Assembly (NCBI GenBank): GCA_951640165.1
Contig: OX621250.1
Coordinates: 17,571,501-17,635,500, forward strand
Direction of reading: 5' to 3'
Length of the DNA: 64,000 nt
Source: Pseudoips prasinana
Taxonomy: Eukaryota; Arthropoda; Insecta; Lepidoptera; Nolidae
Positions 20,703 to 31,236 of the stretch are shown in pieces (within the stretch, counting starts at the first letter, position 1; the number at the start of each line of letters is the position of its first letter). The notes beneath the pieces were generated by a model. That model ran no database searches. It was not told where the DNA came from and saw only the letters and a list, made by a program, of their open reading frames with translations. The position numbers were made by a program, and so were the translations under genes.

Positions 20703-21014
20703 TATATAAATAAATAAAATTGGAGTGTCTGTTTGTAATATTGAAATAGCCGGTTTTAACTACATAAATATAAATATACATACGGTACATACACCAAAAT
20801 AACATTTTTTACAATTTTTGTCTGTCTGTCTGTCTGTTTGTTCCGGCTAATCTCTGAAATGGCTAGACCGATTTTGACGGGAATTTTATTGGCAGGTAGA
20901 TGATGTAATAAGGAGTAACTTAGGCTACTTTTATTTTAGAAAAAGTTTTTATTTTACTAAAAAAAAACATAATAAACTAATTAACACGCGGACGAAGTCG
21001 CGGGCACAGCTAGT
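20703..21014 (-). repeat. AGCTGTGCCCGCG tail repeat, right of inverted pair
   Basis: Reverse complement of 20278-20596 over almost its whole length, separated by ~106 bp. It ends GGACGAAGTCGCGGGCACAG. Confidence 0.85.
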
Positions 21015-21289
21015 TAGACATAGATAAACAATAAATTTACAAATATTTATATTCTAGTGTTTTATCATTATCAGTTAATTCATTAATTATCAAATCTTAT
21101 GTCAGTAAAGATTCTTTAAATAAATAAAGCGTAAAATTACTGTTGAGATAACAGCCATTTGAATATTTTCTGAATCCTTAGACTAATAAGGTAATCTAGC
21201 GGAATGATACAATTCTCGTGTGCTCACATCATATAATCTCTCTTCGTTATTTACAGAAAACGCACAGAATAAATAAAGAGTAACTGCTG

Positions 21290-21390
21290 TGGCTGAGTAA
21301 GGCAACATATTAGGCCCATACTGTGCCAAGTGAGTGGCAAGTTCGATCCTTGCAGCGCAGGGGTACAATTCTTAATTACTGTAAATAAAG
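21290..21390 (+). mobile_element. tRNA-derived SINE, Ser/Leu-like head
   Basis: CTGTGGCTGAGTAAGGCAAC (A-box-like) and GGCAAGTTCGATCCTTGC (B box in a T-stem) lie 45-50 bases apart, followed by a short AT tail. Folding into a full tRNA is not convincing. Confidence 0.5.
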
Positions 21391-21419
21391 AGATTTACTC
21401 TACTCTATCCTTATTCCTT

Positions 21420-21645
21420 AATAATAACATATTTAATAATTAGATATTTTTATGTGTTTCTGCGTGTGAGTAAGGTCACCAGAGCTCATTGGGGTGGGGG
21501 GAAGGGCCAGCAACACTTGTCTGCTGACTCTTAAAGGCCGGCAACGCACTCGCGACTCCTCTGGTGTTGTGAGTGTCCATGGGAGGTGGTGATCACTTAC
21601 CATCAGGTGACCCACTTGCACGTTTGTCACCTTCTGATAAAAAAA
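21420..21645 (+). repeat. AAGGCCGGCAACGCA repeat (family H)
   Basis: Contains TGTTTCTGCGTGTGAGTAAG, TTAAAGGCCGGCAACGCACT, GTGTCCATGGGAGGTGGTGA and ACCATCAGGTGACCCACTTG, then an A-rich tail at 21637-21647. The best-preserved family H copy. Confidence 0.85.
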
Positions 21646-21649
21646 AAAC

Positions 21650-22779
21650 TCACAGCGTACAATATAGGGGGTTTAAGCTAATAAGACTACAAGAAGTTTT
21701 ACTACTATTAGTTACTTCCCTTTTTTTCGTCACGTGTTGGTGACTGTTATTTAATTAATAGTTTCACACTGTACACGTTATTACTTTGATTACATATCAC
21801 AGCCTCGTATGGCGGTAATGTTAAGGTCGTTGACATGGACGGTTTAAAAAAGTTAATGCCATTTAACTGTCACTCAAACTTTATTTAAAAAATTAGATAT
21901 GGAGAATGAGACAATATAATGTAGAGTGCACCTGGTATATGCGCACTATACTATTTGCAGCGCGCAGATGACTACCCTTGTTAGAGAGTAATCGCTATGG
22001 CCGAAACAATATAATATCATAATGTATCACAATTTATTTAAATGGAGCAGTAGTAACCCTTGTTCAGCTGTCTACCATAAAAAGGTTAATGGTGAACATA
22101 AAACATTGCAGAATTGTATCCAATCGCTTTCAGAATAATTATGCAAGCACATTGGCCTGAATAATTTTCGCTTGAGCTGCAGCCATATTTTACAGACCAC
22201 AGACTATAATAGCGCCACTTATTCTCAATATTCCACCGAAATATCTTTTTAAATTATACGTTTGACATTTAAAAATATTGCGATGAAACCTTCCCGTTGA
22301 TGTGTACGGTCTGCAAAAGAGTCTTAATATGCAGTAAACCATAAACTCAGGGGGAATTAATTTGCTACTACAATAGAATATCTTTTTAGATATATGTTTT
22401 ATATTTACGGTTTATCTCAAAAGGAAAAATTAAACTTAAGTGTATCACTTTGCTGAATCTCGGCCTGTTTATCAGTCAACATCATTTTTCTAAGGCGTTG
22501 AAAGTATTATAAAATACTTACGTCAACGTGTTAAAAATTAGGTTATTTTATTTGAATCAATATTATAAAGCTTGAATTTGTTCGTAATGGATAAACTCAA
22601 ATCCGATTTGACTCATTTTTGTAATTCTTTTACCTTTTATAAACGACAGAGGACTATGGGCTGTATTTTATTTTGATAAAAATGAATGAGATACGTATGA
22701 AAATTACAATAAAGTATTGGTATCAAAAATCTGTTTTTAAAAGTCATAGCACAAGTAAAGGTCAAGGTCCGAAAATTGT
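21650..22779. other. Intergenic, no gene seen
   Basis: No recognisable coding frame or repeat. Confidence 0.35.
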
Positions 22780-22860
22780 TTAAAAAAAAAGGTTTTAATT
22801 CACGTAGACTTTAAAAAAGCGCTTGCAAATAGTCAGAACATATATGTAGTAATATATAAT
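22780..22860 (-). mobile_element. LINE 3' end fragment
   Basis: The reverse complement matches the LINE 3' end at 41190-41250 (GTTCTGACTATTT, AAGCGCTTTTTTAAAGTCTA, CGTGAAT...AAAACCTTTTT), with the A-rich tail at 22780-22792. A very short, 5'-truncated copy of that family. Confidence 0.65.
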
Positions 22861-23091
22861 TATTTCTAGGTACACATAGATATTTAGGTACACGGATTGT
22901 ATGAAAAAAAAAAAAACATAAATTTACAGTTTATCTGTATCAGTATATCTTACTACATACTTTTCCTTTTATGTTATTACAAACTTATTATGCAGACTGT
23001 GAGGTAGGCCGATATCGATGTATGGCCGAATGTTTTTCCAAATACATACTGTTGTACCTTAAATCTGGCCGAATTTGCATATTTACACCCA

Positions 23092-23330
23092 CTGTCTCGT
23101 TGGCCTAGCGATGGCATGTTCAATGACAGATAATGAGGTCCTTTGTTCCAATTATGGTTACAAAAGAAAGAAGTTGGTCTTTTCTGTTAAAAGTATTTGT
23201 CGGTCTCAGTCCGAAGTCTAGGGGTTGCCGATGCTACAACCCCGCATCGGAAAGCACGTAAAGTCATCGGTCCAATACCTGACCTCTTTTCGCTGTGAGA
23301 GTTATGGAATAACAAGTGAAATGGGAAATC
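23092..23330 (+). mobile_element. SINE family S2, diverged
   Basis: GTCTCGTTGGCCTAGCGATGG (A box), GAGGTCC...CAATTATGG (decayed B box), CGGAAAGCACGTAAAGTCAT and CCTGACCTCTTTTCGC match S2. Confidence 0.65.
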
Positions 23331-23769
23331 ATCTTTGAGACTCGATTCTTGTGATCTATCTAAATACCTGTGAAGTTTTTACGGATACCTCAGTGTACAA
23401 GACAGACCCAGTTTTTTTGTGATCTAATACAATTCTAAACAACCTCAAGTTTGATAGAATCTAGTTATCTATAGGTCACTATAAATGTTACTACGTATCC
23501 CTATATACATCGGCTCCAAATAAGTAATATTACTTTATTGGTCTACAGTGTGAGGGAACTCTTATAGTATAGCTTCCTTATTGCTTTTCTAGGTACCTCG
23601 TACAATTTTCCGTTTTCACTCACTACACAAGGATATCGCATTCCTTTTTGCTGTAAGAACCTTTCTCATCGATCTTCGGCATTCTATTATTAAATGGCCA
23701 ATTGATTGATTCGTTTCTTTATTGCTAAAATATCTTAGATAAAAAATTTGTTATATTGGTCGGATGCTA

Positions 23770-23985
23770 TTTTCACGGGGCAGATTACAGCACACAAGTG
23801 TATGTGTCATTCCATGTGCACTCTATGGACAGGTTGGTCGACACGATCGGAGTGAGGTCAAAAGCAAGATAAACGGCTTAATTTACTCTCCAAGATGAAT
23901 AGTGTTACACTCTCAGTTTTCTGGTTCTGAAAAATGTTCATCTTCGAAAGATCATTTACTACGAACCGGCTTTGGAACCCATTGG
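23770..23985 (-). mobile_element. SINE family S2, diverged
   Basis: Minus-strand copy with ACAGCACACAAGTGTATGTG, GGTCGACACGATCGGAGTGA and AAACGGCTTAATTTACTCTC. The head at the right end is heavily decayed. Confidence 0.6.
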
Positions 23986-24009
23986 GCCTCATAATAAAAT
24001 AATTAGAAA

Positions 24010-24140
24010 AAAAACTTTATTGTCTCAAATTAATAACAAGTTATACAAAATTGAGACATCCCCGGTAAGTAATGTACTTACAATACTTGTGTAGACATAA
24101 TGAACCTTAAAATACAAAACTAATCGTAAATATATTATAT
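24010..24140 (-). repeat. Possible LINE tail
   Basis: AAAACTTTATTGTCTCAAAT (minus-strand AATAAAGT near an A-rich end) and an inverted pair TTGTCTCAAATT/AAATTGAGACA. No coding residues. Confidence 0.3.
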
Positions 24141-24254
24141 CCAGATTTTTTAGATTCACTTACCTATATAGTATGCGTAGATAATTGCCCAGGTTTGTTC
24201 AAAGTTTGGCTAAGCTGTTTTCGAATATTCACTAGTCCACTTACGACCAGGTGG

Positions 24255-24560
24255 CTATAAAAAATAAAAATAAAATAAAATCTTTTTATTTCAGACACTT
24301 GGCCCATAATATTGTTAGTAACACATTCTGGGGCTCCAGGTACAAGCACTTGTACTTGAACCCAGTGCCCCAGAATGGGACTGTATGAAGACTGATGACT
24401 ATAGAAAGCGGCAATTTAAGTAGGAAAGTGTCCGTACCGCTTGGCTCCATGACCGGCAATCCCATGCCAGCAATCACACCCTCTATTCAAATTTGCTTAG
24501 CTGCCGCCTGAGCTGTGGTCCTAACCCCATAAGGGTGATCTCGAGTGATTGTTGCGTTAA
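24255..24560 (-). repeat. Non-LTR element 3' end, likely
   Basis: Begins with AAAATAAAATAAAATCTTTT, the reverse of an A-rich 3' tail with AATAAA. It is GC-richer than its surroundings and contains a hairpin (CATTCTGGGGC near 24324, complement GCCCCAGAATG near 24367). No coding frame was recognised. Confidence 0.35.
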
Positions 24561-24889
24561 AAACAAGGTTCAAGTTAAGAGCCTTCTGCGCCCACTGCTT
24601 GATCGATGTCTCCGAATTTAAAATATAGTATTGTAATTAAAATTATTATATTGTATTTTGTATTAATTATTATTTCTATCTGAAGAGCTTTAAACTGTTT
24701 TAGATTTAATTACATAAGCTTGACAAGTAAATTCTATGTAAATAACTAAGAGACGAATAAATTTAATTATTTCATTTTCATTTGTGGGATTTGTTTTAAA
24801 TGTAAACAAAAATATATTTAATTTAGAGGCGAATTAAAATGGGTGGCAACATTTTAAATTATATTAGCTATATCTCGACCTTGTCTTTG

Positions 24890-25009
24890 GCTACCATCCA
24901 GACTCAGAACAACTATTTATGGGTCTCACAAATAGTTGTCTGGCGCGGGACTCGAACCCGCGACACGAAGCCGCGAGGCGACTGTCTTAACCGCTGTGCC
25001 ACACGTGCA
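24890..25009 (-). mobile_element. tRNA-derived SINE (family S1)
   Basis: The reverse complement gives CTGCACGTGTGGCACAGCGG (A box), GCGGGTTCGAGTCCCGCGCC (perfect B box) and CAACTATTTGTGAGACCC. Confidence 0.85.
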
Positions 25010-25089
25010 GTCGAGTTTTGACATCCGCGGTGTTAGAACTCAAACGACTATATAGTACTTTTCTTTTTTAAATACATAGGTACATATAT

Positions 25090-25330
25090 AGATAACTAGC
25101 GGCCCGGTACGTGCTTCGCTACATATAAGGCACAGTAATAAAAAAAAATATTATTAAGTTCATTTATACAAACAAAAAAATTTTTTAAATTGCTAAAAGA
25201 TGTTGATTTTACACTTATTCAAGACTTTTTTTAAATTTTCTCTACGTACAAACCTTCCCAAATCGGTAAAGGCGTTGTTGAGTTATAACATTACAACGAA
25301 AAGTGGCATTGATTTTTATATATATAGATT
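25090..25330 (+). repeat. AGCTGTGCC-type tail, diverged
   Basis: AACTAGCGGCCCGGTACGTG CTTCGC marks the start of a tail repeat related to the AGCTGTGCCCCGCGG group. It ends at a TATATATAGATT. Confidence 0.5.
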
Positions 25331-25437
25331 ATACTCAGACTCAGGACAAACAGACATGTTCATGCGTACAAATATCTGTTCTGAGTGGGAATAGAACCCA
25401 CGACCTGACGATCTAGCAACCACGCCAACCGTCCATT
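25331..25437 (-). mobile_element. SINE family S3
   Basis: Minus-strand ACTCAGACTCAGGACAAAC and AGTGGGAATAGAACCCACGA (decayed B box), with a tRNA-like end at GCAACCACGCCAACCGTCC. Confidence 0.75.
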
Positions 25438-25554
25438 TGATTGAGCCTAAATTCTAGTGTAATTACGAAGAAGCTTGTATAGCTCGGTTGCTCATGTACT
25501 AACTATAATGAGAAAGTGTATTATCGTTTTATATAGGTTAGGTACAGACGCCAG

Positions 25555-25679
25555 CATATCCAGCTACCCCAATCTGTCAAATTTCTTTTATAGATTTTCA
25601 ACTTATTCACATGAGCATAAGGTTCACTTTCAATTGCAGAATTTTGACAGATTGGGGTAGCTTGATGTGCTGGCGTCTG
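25555..25679 (-). mobile_element. CAGACG MITE copy 1
   Basis: 125 bp between TA at 25553-25554 and 25680-25681. Ends read CAGACGCCAGCATATCCAGC and the complement of CAGACGCCAGCACATCAAGC. The interior is inverted relative to copies 3-5. Non-coding; TA duplication points to Tc1/mariner-type mobilisation. Confidence 0.9.
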
Positions 25680-25889
25680 TACATTGAAGCAAAAACCACT
25701 TATCCAATAGATTCGATTCCCCCGTTAACGAAGTCTCGGCCGATATTAACTAATAGTATTACCAATATCGATATTACAACAAGTTTATGATACCCAAAGG
25801 GCTACATTACTTTCGTAGGTAAATGTTTACTATTGCAGATATATACGTGGAATTGATTTACGTGGCTGTGTTTAACTAACCTACGTATT

Positions 25890-26020
25890 AACCCCCGACG
25901 CAAAACGAGGGGTGTTATATGTATGACGTCGTCTGTCTGTGGCATCGTAGCTCTCAAACGGATGAGCCGATTCCGATGCGGTTTTTTTCATTTGAAAGCC
26001 AGTTTTCCTTGCGGTGATTC
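25890..26020 (+). repeat. TTAACCCCCGACGCAAAA repeat
   Basis: Lepidopteran dispersed repeat: TTAACCCCCGACGCAAAACG, GTCTGTCTGTGGCATCGTAG and CAAACGGATGAGCCGATTC. Confidence 0.75.
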
Positions 26021-26471
26021 TTAACTATGTCTGTCTTGTGTCTATCTCATTATCCATTTTATTGACTATAGACATCTCCTATATTATTAGAAATTAAATT
26101 TTACTCCCGTTTCAAACTTCGAATGTCCTCTGAAGTTTGCAACGAAATTTAGACATCGTATTAAACATTCATTATTGTGTCATGTTCACATTCAAATTGT
26201 ACAGTCGAGCTCTCGAGTACTCTATTCTAGCTTTAACAACTTTTTAGTTTGGAGCATACAAAATGACAGATTGCTAACTCCAAATAGGCATCTGCCTTTT
26301 ATAGTTCCTCTGTCTCAGTCTCCACCCTTTTGTGTAGTCTAGAGAGTATACGAATAAGAGGACTCCCCTTTGCATTATTATCCGACTATCTCCAGAACCG
26401 TAAGCAGCGAGTAAAGATAGGAAAATATGTTAGTGGTGACATGAATACAAGCTACGGAACTCCGCAAGGCA

Positions 26472-27256
26472 CTTATTAACAAGCGTACAATGGCCATGGT
26501 TTATTATTCTCTTGCAGACTCGATATTCAGCTATGGTCTTAGTGTATATGGGCGTACATTTATAACATATATAAAAGATATAAAATATATACAGATGAGA
26601 CTTATAAAATATTTAGTAAGCAATAAAGTAAAAATAAAGTGCAATAAAGATTATGAAAAGCTGTATCCCTTATGTAAAATATTATCAATAGACTTAAAAG
26701 TAAAATTCTTAATAGCAATAGAAAACTACTATACAGATGAAAATAAAACTAAAATTAATAATTCATATAATACTAGAAATGTAAGACAGGGAAAATTAAG
26801 TAAACCAACAATTAAAAATTACTATGGAGAGAGGATGACTGAATATCTAGTCCCTAAAATATTTAACGAAATAGACTTACTAAGATTAGAACCTAAAATA
26901 AGTAGATATTTAATAAAACGTAAACTTAAGGACATACTGCTCGGTGAATGTGACACTGTTATCAGTGAGTTACATTCGCGAGATGCTGTGGATCGGCTAG
27001 TTTAAGATGCTTGAACTTGGATCGACACGCTGCCGCGTGTCTAGATTAGCTGTTTTGTTCTAATTATGTTTTCTCTTTGTTGTGTTTTAGTTTTAACATA
27101 GATTTAAGATTTTAAAATATTTAAGTATATAGTATAATTGTGATATATACCGTTAATAAACGAGCGCGTCTCGCCAACAAGCTTTGTCGCTTGGCGAGGA
27201 ACAATTTAATTGTAAAAATGTAATTTTCTTTTATGAATAAACGATTTAAAAAAAAA
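26472..27256 (+). mobile_element. Younger LINE, 5'-truncated, inserted in older LINE
   Basis: 785 bp, with a 171-codon uninterrupted RT C-terminus, 3' UTR, AATAAA at 27236-27241 and nine A at 27248-27256. It sits between the GGC of GTPQG and the VLSPTLF codons of the host LINE. No clear target-site duplication is visible. Confidence 0.8.
26490..27005 (+). pseudogene. Non-LTR RT C-terminal fragment, open frame
   Basis: 171 codons, MAMVYYSLADSIFSYGLSVY to SELHSRDAVDRLV. The YYSLADSIFSYGLSVYG segment corresponds to the thumb-side YALxxSIxxYGxxxWG motif of LINE reverse transcriptases, and NTRNVRQGKL to the later conserved region. The frame is intact but begins inside the protein because of 5' truncation. 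The ATG is internal, not a true start. Low GC compared with the surrounding LINE. Confidence 0.8.
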
Positions 27257-27590
27257 GTGTGCTTAGCCCTACACTGTTCTTGCTATATATCAATAATCTG
27301 TGCAAAATGCAACTTGTAAATGGTAGAGTATTTTCCTACGCTGATGATACAGCCGTTACCTTCACGGGTGTCAGCTGGGATTTGACATATAAACTAGCGG
27401 AAAAGGGGCTAGCTAAAATAGCTAAATGATTGAACCTTAATCTACTAACACTTAACACTTCTAAAACAAATTATATAGCATTCACAAATTATAATAATTC
27501 TTAACTTGGAAGTAACTTCAGTCTCAAAATCCACACCTGTGGCACCATTAACGATATAAACTGTTCCTGTAATCCGATAGCAAAAGTCCC

Positions 27591-27968
27591 GAGGTAGTCC
27601 ACCAAGGGCACCCATTTGAATGGCACCTGCGCAAATGGCACCTAGCCTAGTCCACGAAAGGCACCTATCAATATTTTTGGCAGGTGCTCTTCGTGGATAC
27701 AATTTATTTTTTACATTCTTGTCCACGAAGAGCACCTACAACTTATTAACCTAGGTTATTACATGAAAGATATATTAGTAGTGTTAATAAACGTTCTAGT
27801 GATTTTTATCGATATCTTTCATTTTAACCTAGATTACTATGTCGTAGGTGCTCTTTGTGGACAAGAATGTAAAAAATAAATTGAATCCACAAAGAGCACC
27901 TGCCAAAAATATTGATAGGTGCCTTTTGTGGACTAGGCTAGGTGCCATTAGCGCAGGTGGACTACCTC
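27591..27968. mobile_element. 378-bp foldback with 8-bp TSD
   Basis: Ends GAGGTAGTCCACC and GGTGGACTACCTC are flanked by AAAGTCCC at 27583-27590 and 27969-27976. The two ~150-bp arms are inverted copies. Each arm also contains internally inverted GGTGCTCTT(C/T)GTGGA and TCCAC(G/A)AAGAGCACC motifs, so it is palindromic at two scales. The left arm has ~24 extra bases near its end. No coding capacity. An 8-bp duplication fits hAT-like or related transposases; the source element is unknown. Confidence 0.9.
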
Positions 27969-28593
27969 AAAGTCCCTGGTACGAAATATTTAGACGTAAT
28001 GCTAGACCAACGCTTGTCGTGGCATGTACATACTGATATGGTTATGACCCGCACCAGAAAGCTCATTTGGATGTTTAAGACCCTGAGACATGTTGCTTCG
28101 AAAGATTTATTAAATCAAATATATATTGCATTAGCTCAATCAGTTTTAATATATTGCTTACCGGTGAGGGGTAGCGCTACAAAAATAAAATTCTTAGAGC
28201 TTGAAAGTGCACAAAGGGCTCTCTTAAAGGTGATGTATTTTAAACCGTATAGATTTCCGACTGAAATTCTTTATTCCCAAAGAATTTTCAATCAGAAAAC
28301 TACGTGTTCTCCAAATTGTGCTGAAAGTACACGAAAAGCTCTCGTTTGCACCCAGTACTCGCAATACGAGAACACCAAATGTAGTACCACCTACCCTTAC
28401 GCATACAGTATACGCAAACAAACAGTACAAAATACAATCTGCCTACCTTTATAATAAAATTAACAAAACCCTACACTTGCACCCTTTGACATATCGTGAC
28501 TGTAAAAAGTGCTTAACCGAATGGTTAAAACTTAGGACCTATGATGAGGTAGAAGCCTTACTGCGTACTATTGCCTACTATACTAAAATATCC

Positions 28594-28705
28594 TTCACTC
28601 ACCTACACACACACACATACACTCCTACACACTTACGTATACACACTCACGCGTATACATACACACACGTATACACACACACACGTATACACACACAGCC
28701 TTACC
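28594..28705. repeat. (CA)n-rich microsatellite
   Basis: ACACAC with repeated CGTATACAC interruptions, in the LINE 3' UTR directly after the RT C-terminus, as in copies A and B. Confidence 0.85.
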
Positions 28706-28925
28706 TAAACACCATACTGCCACAACCACAAAAATTCATATTTTTCTTTTTGCTATTTTAAACAGGAAACACTTTTGTTATGTATTCTCACTTCTACATT
28801 TGAACGATCTGTGATGAGCGGGGCCTCCTATCACAAGTATTCAATATACTTAAAAGGAGACCCCTATGTAAGATAAATTGTAGTAGTATAAGATACCGAA
28901 ATAAACTATTTTTATTTTTTTTATA

Positions 28926-29452
28926 GTTAGCAGTATTTTCCAGACAACCTTAAACAAAAATAACTTCTTCATCTTAACCTCTGTATGTGTTTAATTGCTA
29001 GCCACGAAGCATTGCTAGGGTCAAACTCAATGAATAGGCAATAAAATAAAAGCCACGGCCTCTACATACAAGTATATGTACTAGGTACTAGGGACAAATT
29101 ACGTAATTCACAAAGCCGCAACCATGACATTGTGTGGTTTGCAACGGTCGGAAAAATTGCAACTATTTCGTTACGACACGTTCGAAATGATACGTGTAGA
29201 CATAGGTTTAAAATAAAAGAATGTTATATAAAATGTTTACAGATACAGACAAAATTACAAGGATGAAAGGAAAATCAAATTCCTTATTAGGCTTTTGCTA
29301 TGGGACGCGACATGGCTAGCCTTGACTGCTTGGGCGACTAACAAAATAAAACTAAACTATGTAATGATTCAATCTTCACTCAAGGCGATTACTGACGTGG
29401 ATATGCAAAACAAGGTCGGTTTTTAGGGACATTTTGTCCAAATGTAGCTGTA
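28926..29452. other. No gene; minor LINE-tail scrap
   Basis: TTTTCCAGACAACCTTAAAC at 28935-28955 is a minus-strand scrap of the tail seen at 34664-34800. The rest is unrecognised. Confidence 0.35.
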
Positions 29453-29548
29453 CAGACGCCAGCACATCCAGCTACCCCAATCTGTCGAATTTCTTTTATA
29501 GATTTTCAACTTTCACTTGGGGCAATTAGCTTGATGTGCTGGCAGCTG
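29453..29548 (-). mobile_element. CAGACG MITE copy 2, internally deleted
   Basis: 96 bp, TA at 29451-29452 and 29549-29550. Left end CAGACGCCAGCACATCCAGC; the right end has GGCAGCTG instead of GGCGTCTG. The centre is shortened compared with copies 1 and 3-5, and its left half is in the same orientation as copy 1. Confidence 0.85.
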
Positions 29549-30087
29549 TATATTGATGTGCGAAGACGGGGCATATTATCGATACGAATGAGGTTATTGA
29601 GGGCATTGGAGTTGTTGGAGTACATTATGGTAGATTGTTACATGATATATGTTGATATCATATTTTAATGCATAATTTCACCGGACAATATGTCGATAAA
29701 AAGCGCCATAAGAATTCCCAGAAGAATGACGTGAGCTGGCACAGTGTCACTATTTTGCAATCGGTATAACTAGCCTGCTGTTTTCTTTGTTTAGTATGTA
29801 TCGTATAAGTTACTGATGAATTATTGAGACATTTTGTAGATAATATTATCATTGTCCTTATTATTCATGAGTGTGTTTATAACCTATTTTTTTATTTCTT
29901 TTGTTGAGAAAGCATTAATAAATCAATTTCGTAATGGTTTGTTACTATTTATAATCTTATATTTTCCTTATCAATACACAGTACACAGTGCTGTGAAAGT
30001 GGTGAATAACCAGATAATACCACCCATGTTAGACAGCAGTCTATCAATCAAAATACAAAATCAATATGTAGTGTTAATTCCGCTAAT
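29549..30087. other. No gene seen
   Basis: AT-rich. An open frame from 29852 runs through without recognisable domains and enters the foldback at 30088, so it is unlikely to be a gene. Confidence 0.35.
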
Positions 30088-30334
30088 TGTCAGTTTAATC
30101 ATGTCGGAATGCAATTTGCACCGCCGCGCCCTCCCGCCCGCAAAAATTTGCACATACAAGAAGGACAATATAAAAAAGCAAATTACATGCGCCAGTACGA
30201 TACCCAACACGTGTTTCAGTCCTCCACAGACCATTATCAAGGACTGCTAACTCGTCGAGTGATGAAAGCTCTCATTCTAGCACTCGACGAGTGCGGCGGG
30301 AGGGCGTTTGCATCCCGGCATGATTAAACTGACA
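30088..30334. mobile_element. 247-bp GC-rich foldback element
   Basis: Ends TGTCAGTTTAATCATG at 30088-30103 and its exact complement CATGATTAAACTGACA at 30319-30334. The complementarity extends ~45 bp into a CCGCCGCGCCCTCCCGCC stretch. A second hairpin (CTCGTCGAGTG near 30252, CACTCGACGAG near 30281) lies inside. A non-autonomous DNA element; the TSD is unclear. Confidence 0.75.
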
Positions 30335-30954
30335 CATTGAATTTGTATTTTAATTGTTATGGATTTCCGCAAAGTACGCCTGATTCCATTACTTATCAGC
30401 ATTCTATCAGAAAATATTCTCCCGAGAAATAATAATTTTCCATTTTCTACTTAAAAAACCCGGTTTAACGGTTGTACTGTTCACCTGGTATCAGTTTTTA
30501 CGTTGGTTTGAAATTTCTATATATTAATGTTATATCTTGTCACAAGGAGAATTACATTTACTCCATCCGCTTGGAAATCTGTCCCTTTGCTAATCCGTCC
30601 ATTTGAGAATCTGTCCTTTTGCTAATCTGTACAAAGACGAATAAGCCCTTACGTCTATTACAGGGTATTGGACTGACTGGTCGTTTGATTAGCGATAGCA
30701 TGTGAAGATAATAAGGTCTAAGGTTGCTTGACCTGTGCGAAAAAAAACTATAAGTACTTTGTTTTAGTAACATAAATGGAGAGATGAACGGTGTTACATA
30801 CTCGTGCTATATAAAGAACTTATAGAGCCGGTCGTGCGCCTGATCCTGATCTAATCCTGTCGTGTGTTCTTTATTATTTCGAACAGTTAGAGTCTATGCG
30901 TTTTATATAGATTGGACCCGTATTACCGAAATCAATTGTATACGTGATTGTGGT
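30335..30954. other. No gene; short local repeat
   Basis: Two diverged ~33-bp units (ATCTGTCCCTTTGCTAATCC, ATCTGTCCTTTTGCTAATCT) lie at about 30573-30628. A possible decayed S2 SINE head is at 30672-30760. Otherwise unrecognised. Confidence 0.35.
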
Positions 30955-31115
30955 CCGGGCATGGCTGAAACTAGGACCCAATAAATATCTGTAAATGGAC
31001 AAAATATAATATGATACAATTAATGTAGTCGTGATGCCTATAAGTATATGCCTTTTTATATAAGCGGACCATTTTGACATAGGCGTAAAACTGTGCCATA
31101 AAACTTATACAAAAC
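30955..31115 (+). repeat. Diverged direct repeat unit
   Basis: CCTTTTTATATAAGCGGACC ... GCCATAAAACTTATACAA resembles 31838-31960 (CCTTTTTATATGAACTGACC ... GTCATAAAACTCATACAA). Identity unknown. Confidence 0.5.
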
Positions 31116-31236
31116 GAAGTTATTCCATACATAGAATATAATTTATTCATTTACATTTAACATTGCTGGTCATATTATTATAATAGGGCTGTAAATATTT
31201 AATCAAATTTTGGAAACTGGAGATTTTTAATACCCA

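Larger units (their letters stand above)
26336..28570 (+). pseudogene. Non-LTR reverse transcriptase, three pieces
   Basis: Piece 1 (26336-26470) reads ESIRIRGLPFALLSDYLQNR to SGDMNTSYGTPQG without a stop. Piece 2 (27256-27590) reads VLSPTLFLLYINNLCKMQLV with the catalytic YADD at 27337-27348, then has a stop at 27427-27429 and another near 27502. Piece 3 (27969-28570) reads GTKYLDVMLDQRLSWHVHTD, LESAQRALLKV and, after frameshifts near 28280, KIQSAYLYNKINKTLHLHPL and EWLKLRTYDEVEALL. Both insertions interrupt codons that become contiguous when removed. In-frame stops show decay beyond the insertions. Confidence 0.85.
26336..28925 (+). mobile_element. LINE (jockey/CR1-like) with two nested insertions
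   Basis: A plus-strand 5'-truncated non-LTR element whose pieces are 26336-26471, 27256-27590 and 27969-28925. Insertions at 26472-27256 (younger LINE) and 27591-27968 (foldback) split it. Joining the pieces gives RT motifs in the right order: finger/palm GTPQG, then VLSPTLFLLYI and FSYADD, then KVPGTKYLDVMLDQRLSWH, then LESAQRALLKV and the C-terminal EWLKLRTYDEVEALL, followed by a (CA)n 3' UTR and an A/T-rich end. Confidence 0.85.

Noticed and set aside
27445..28036. Pair of frames sharing MLFVDKNVKNKL
   Set aside because: They are the two arms of the 378-bp foldback translated on opposite strands, not a duplicated gene.
28318..28761. 147-codon frame with His/Thr-rich end
   Set aside because: It is RT C-terminus read through into the (CA)n microsatellite of the LINE 3' UTR.
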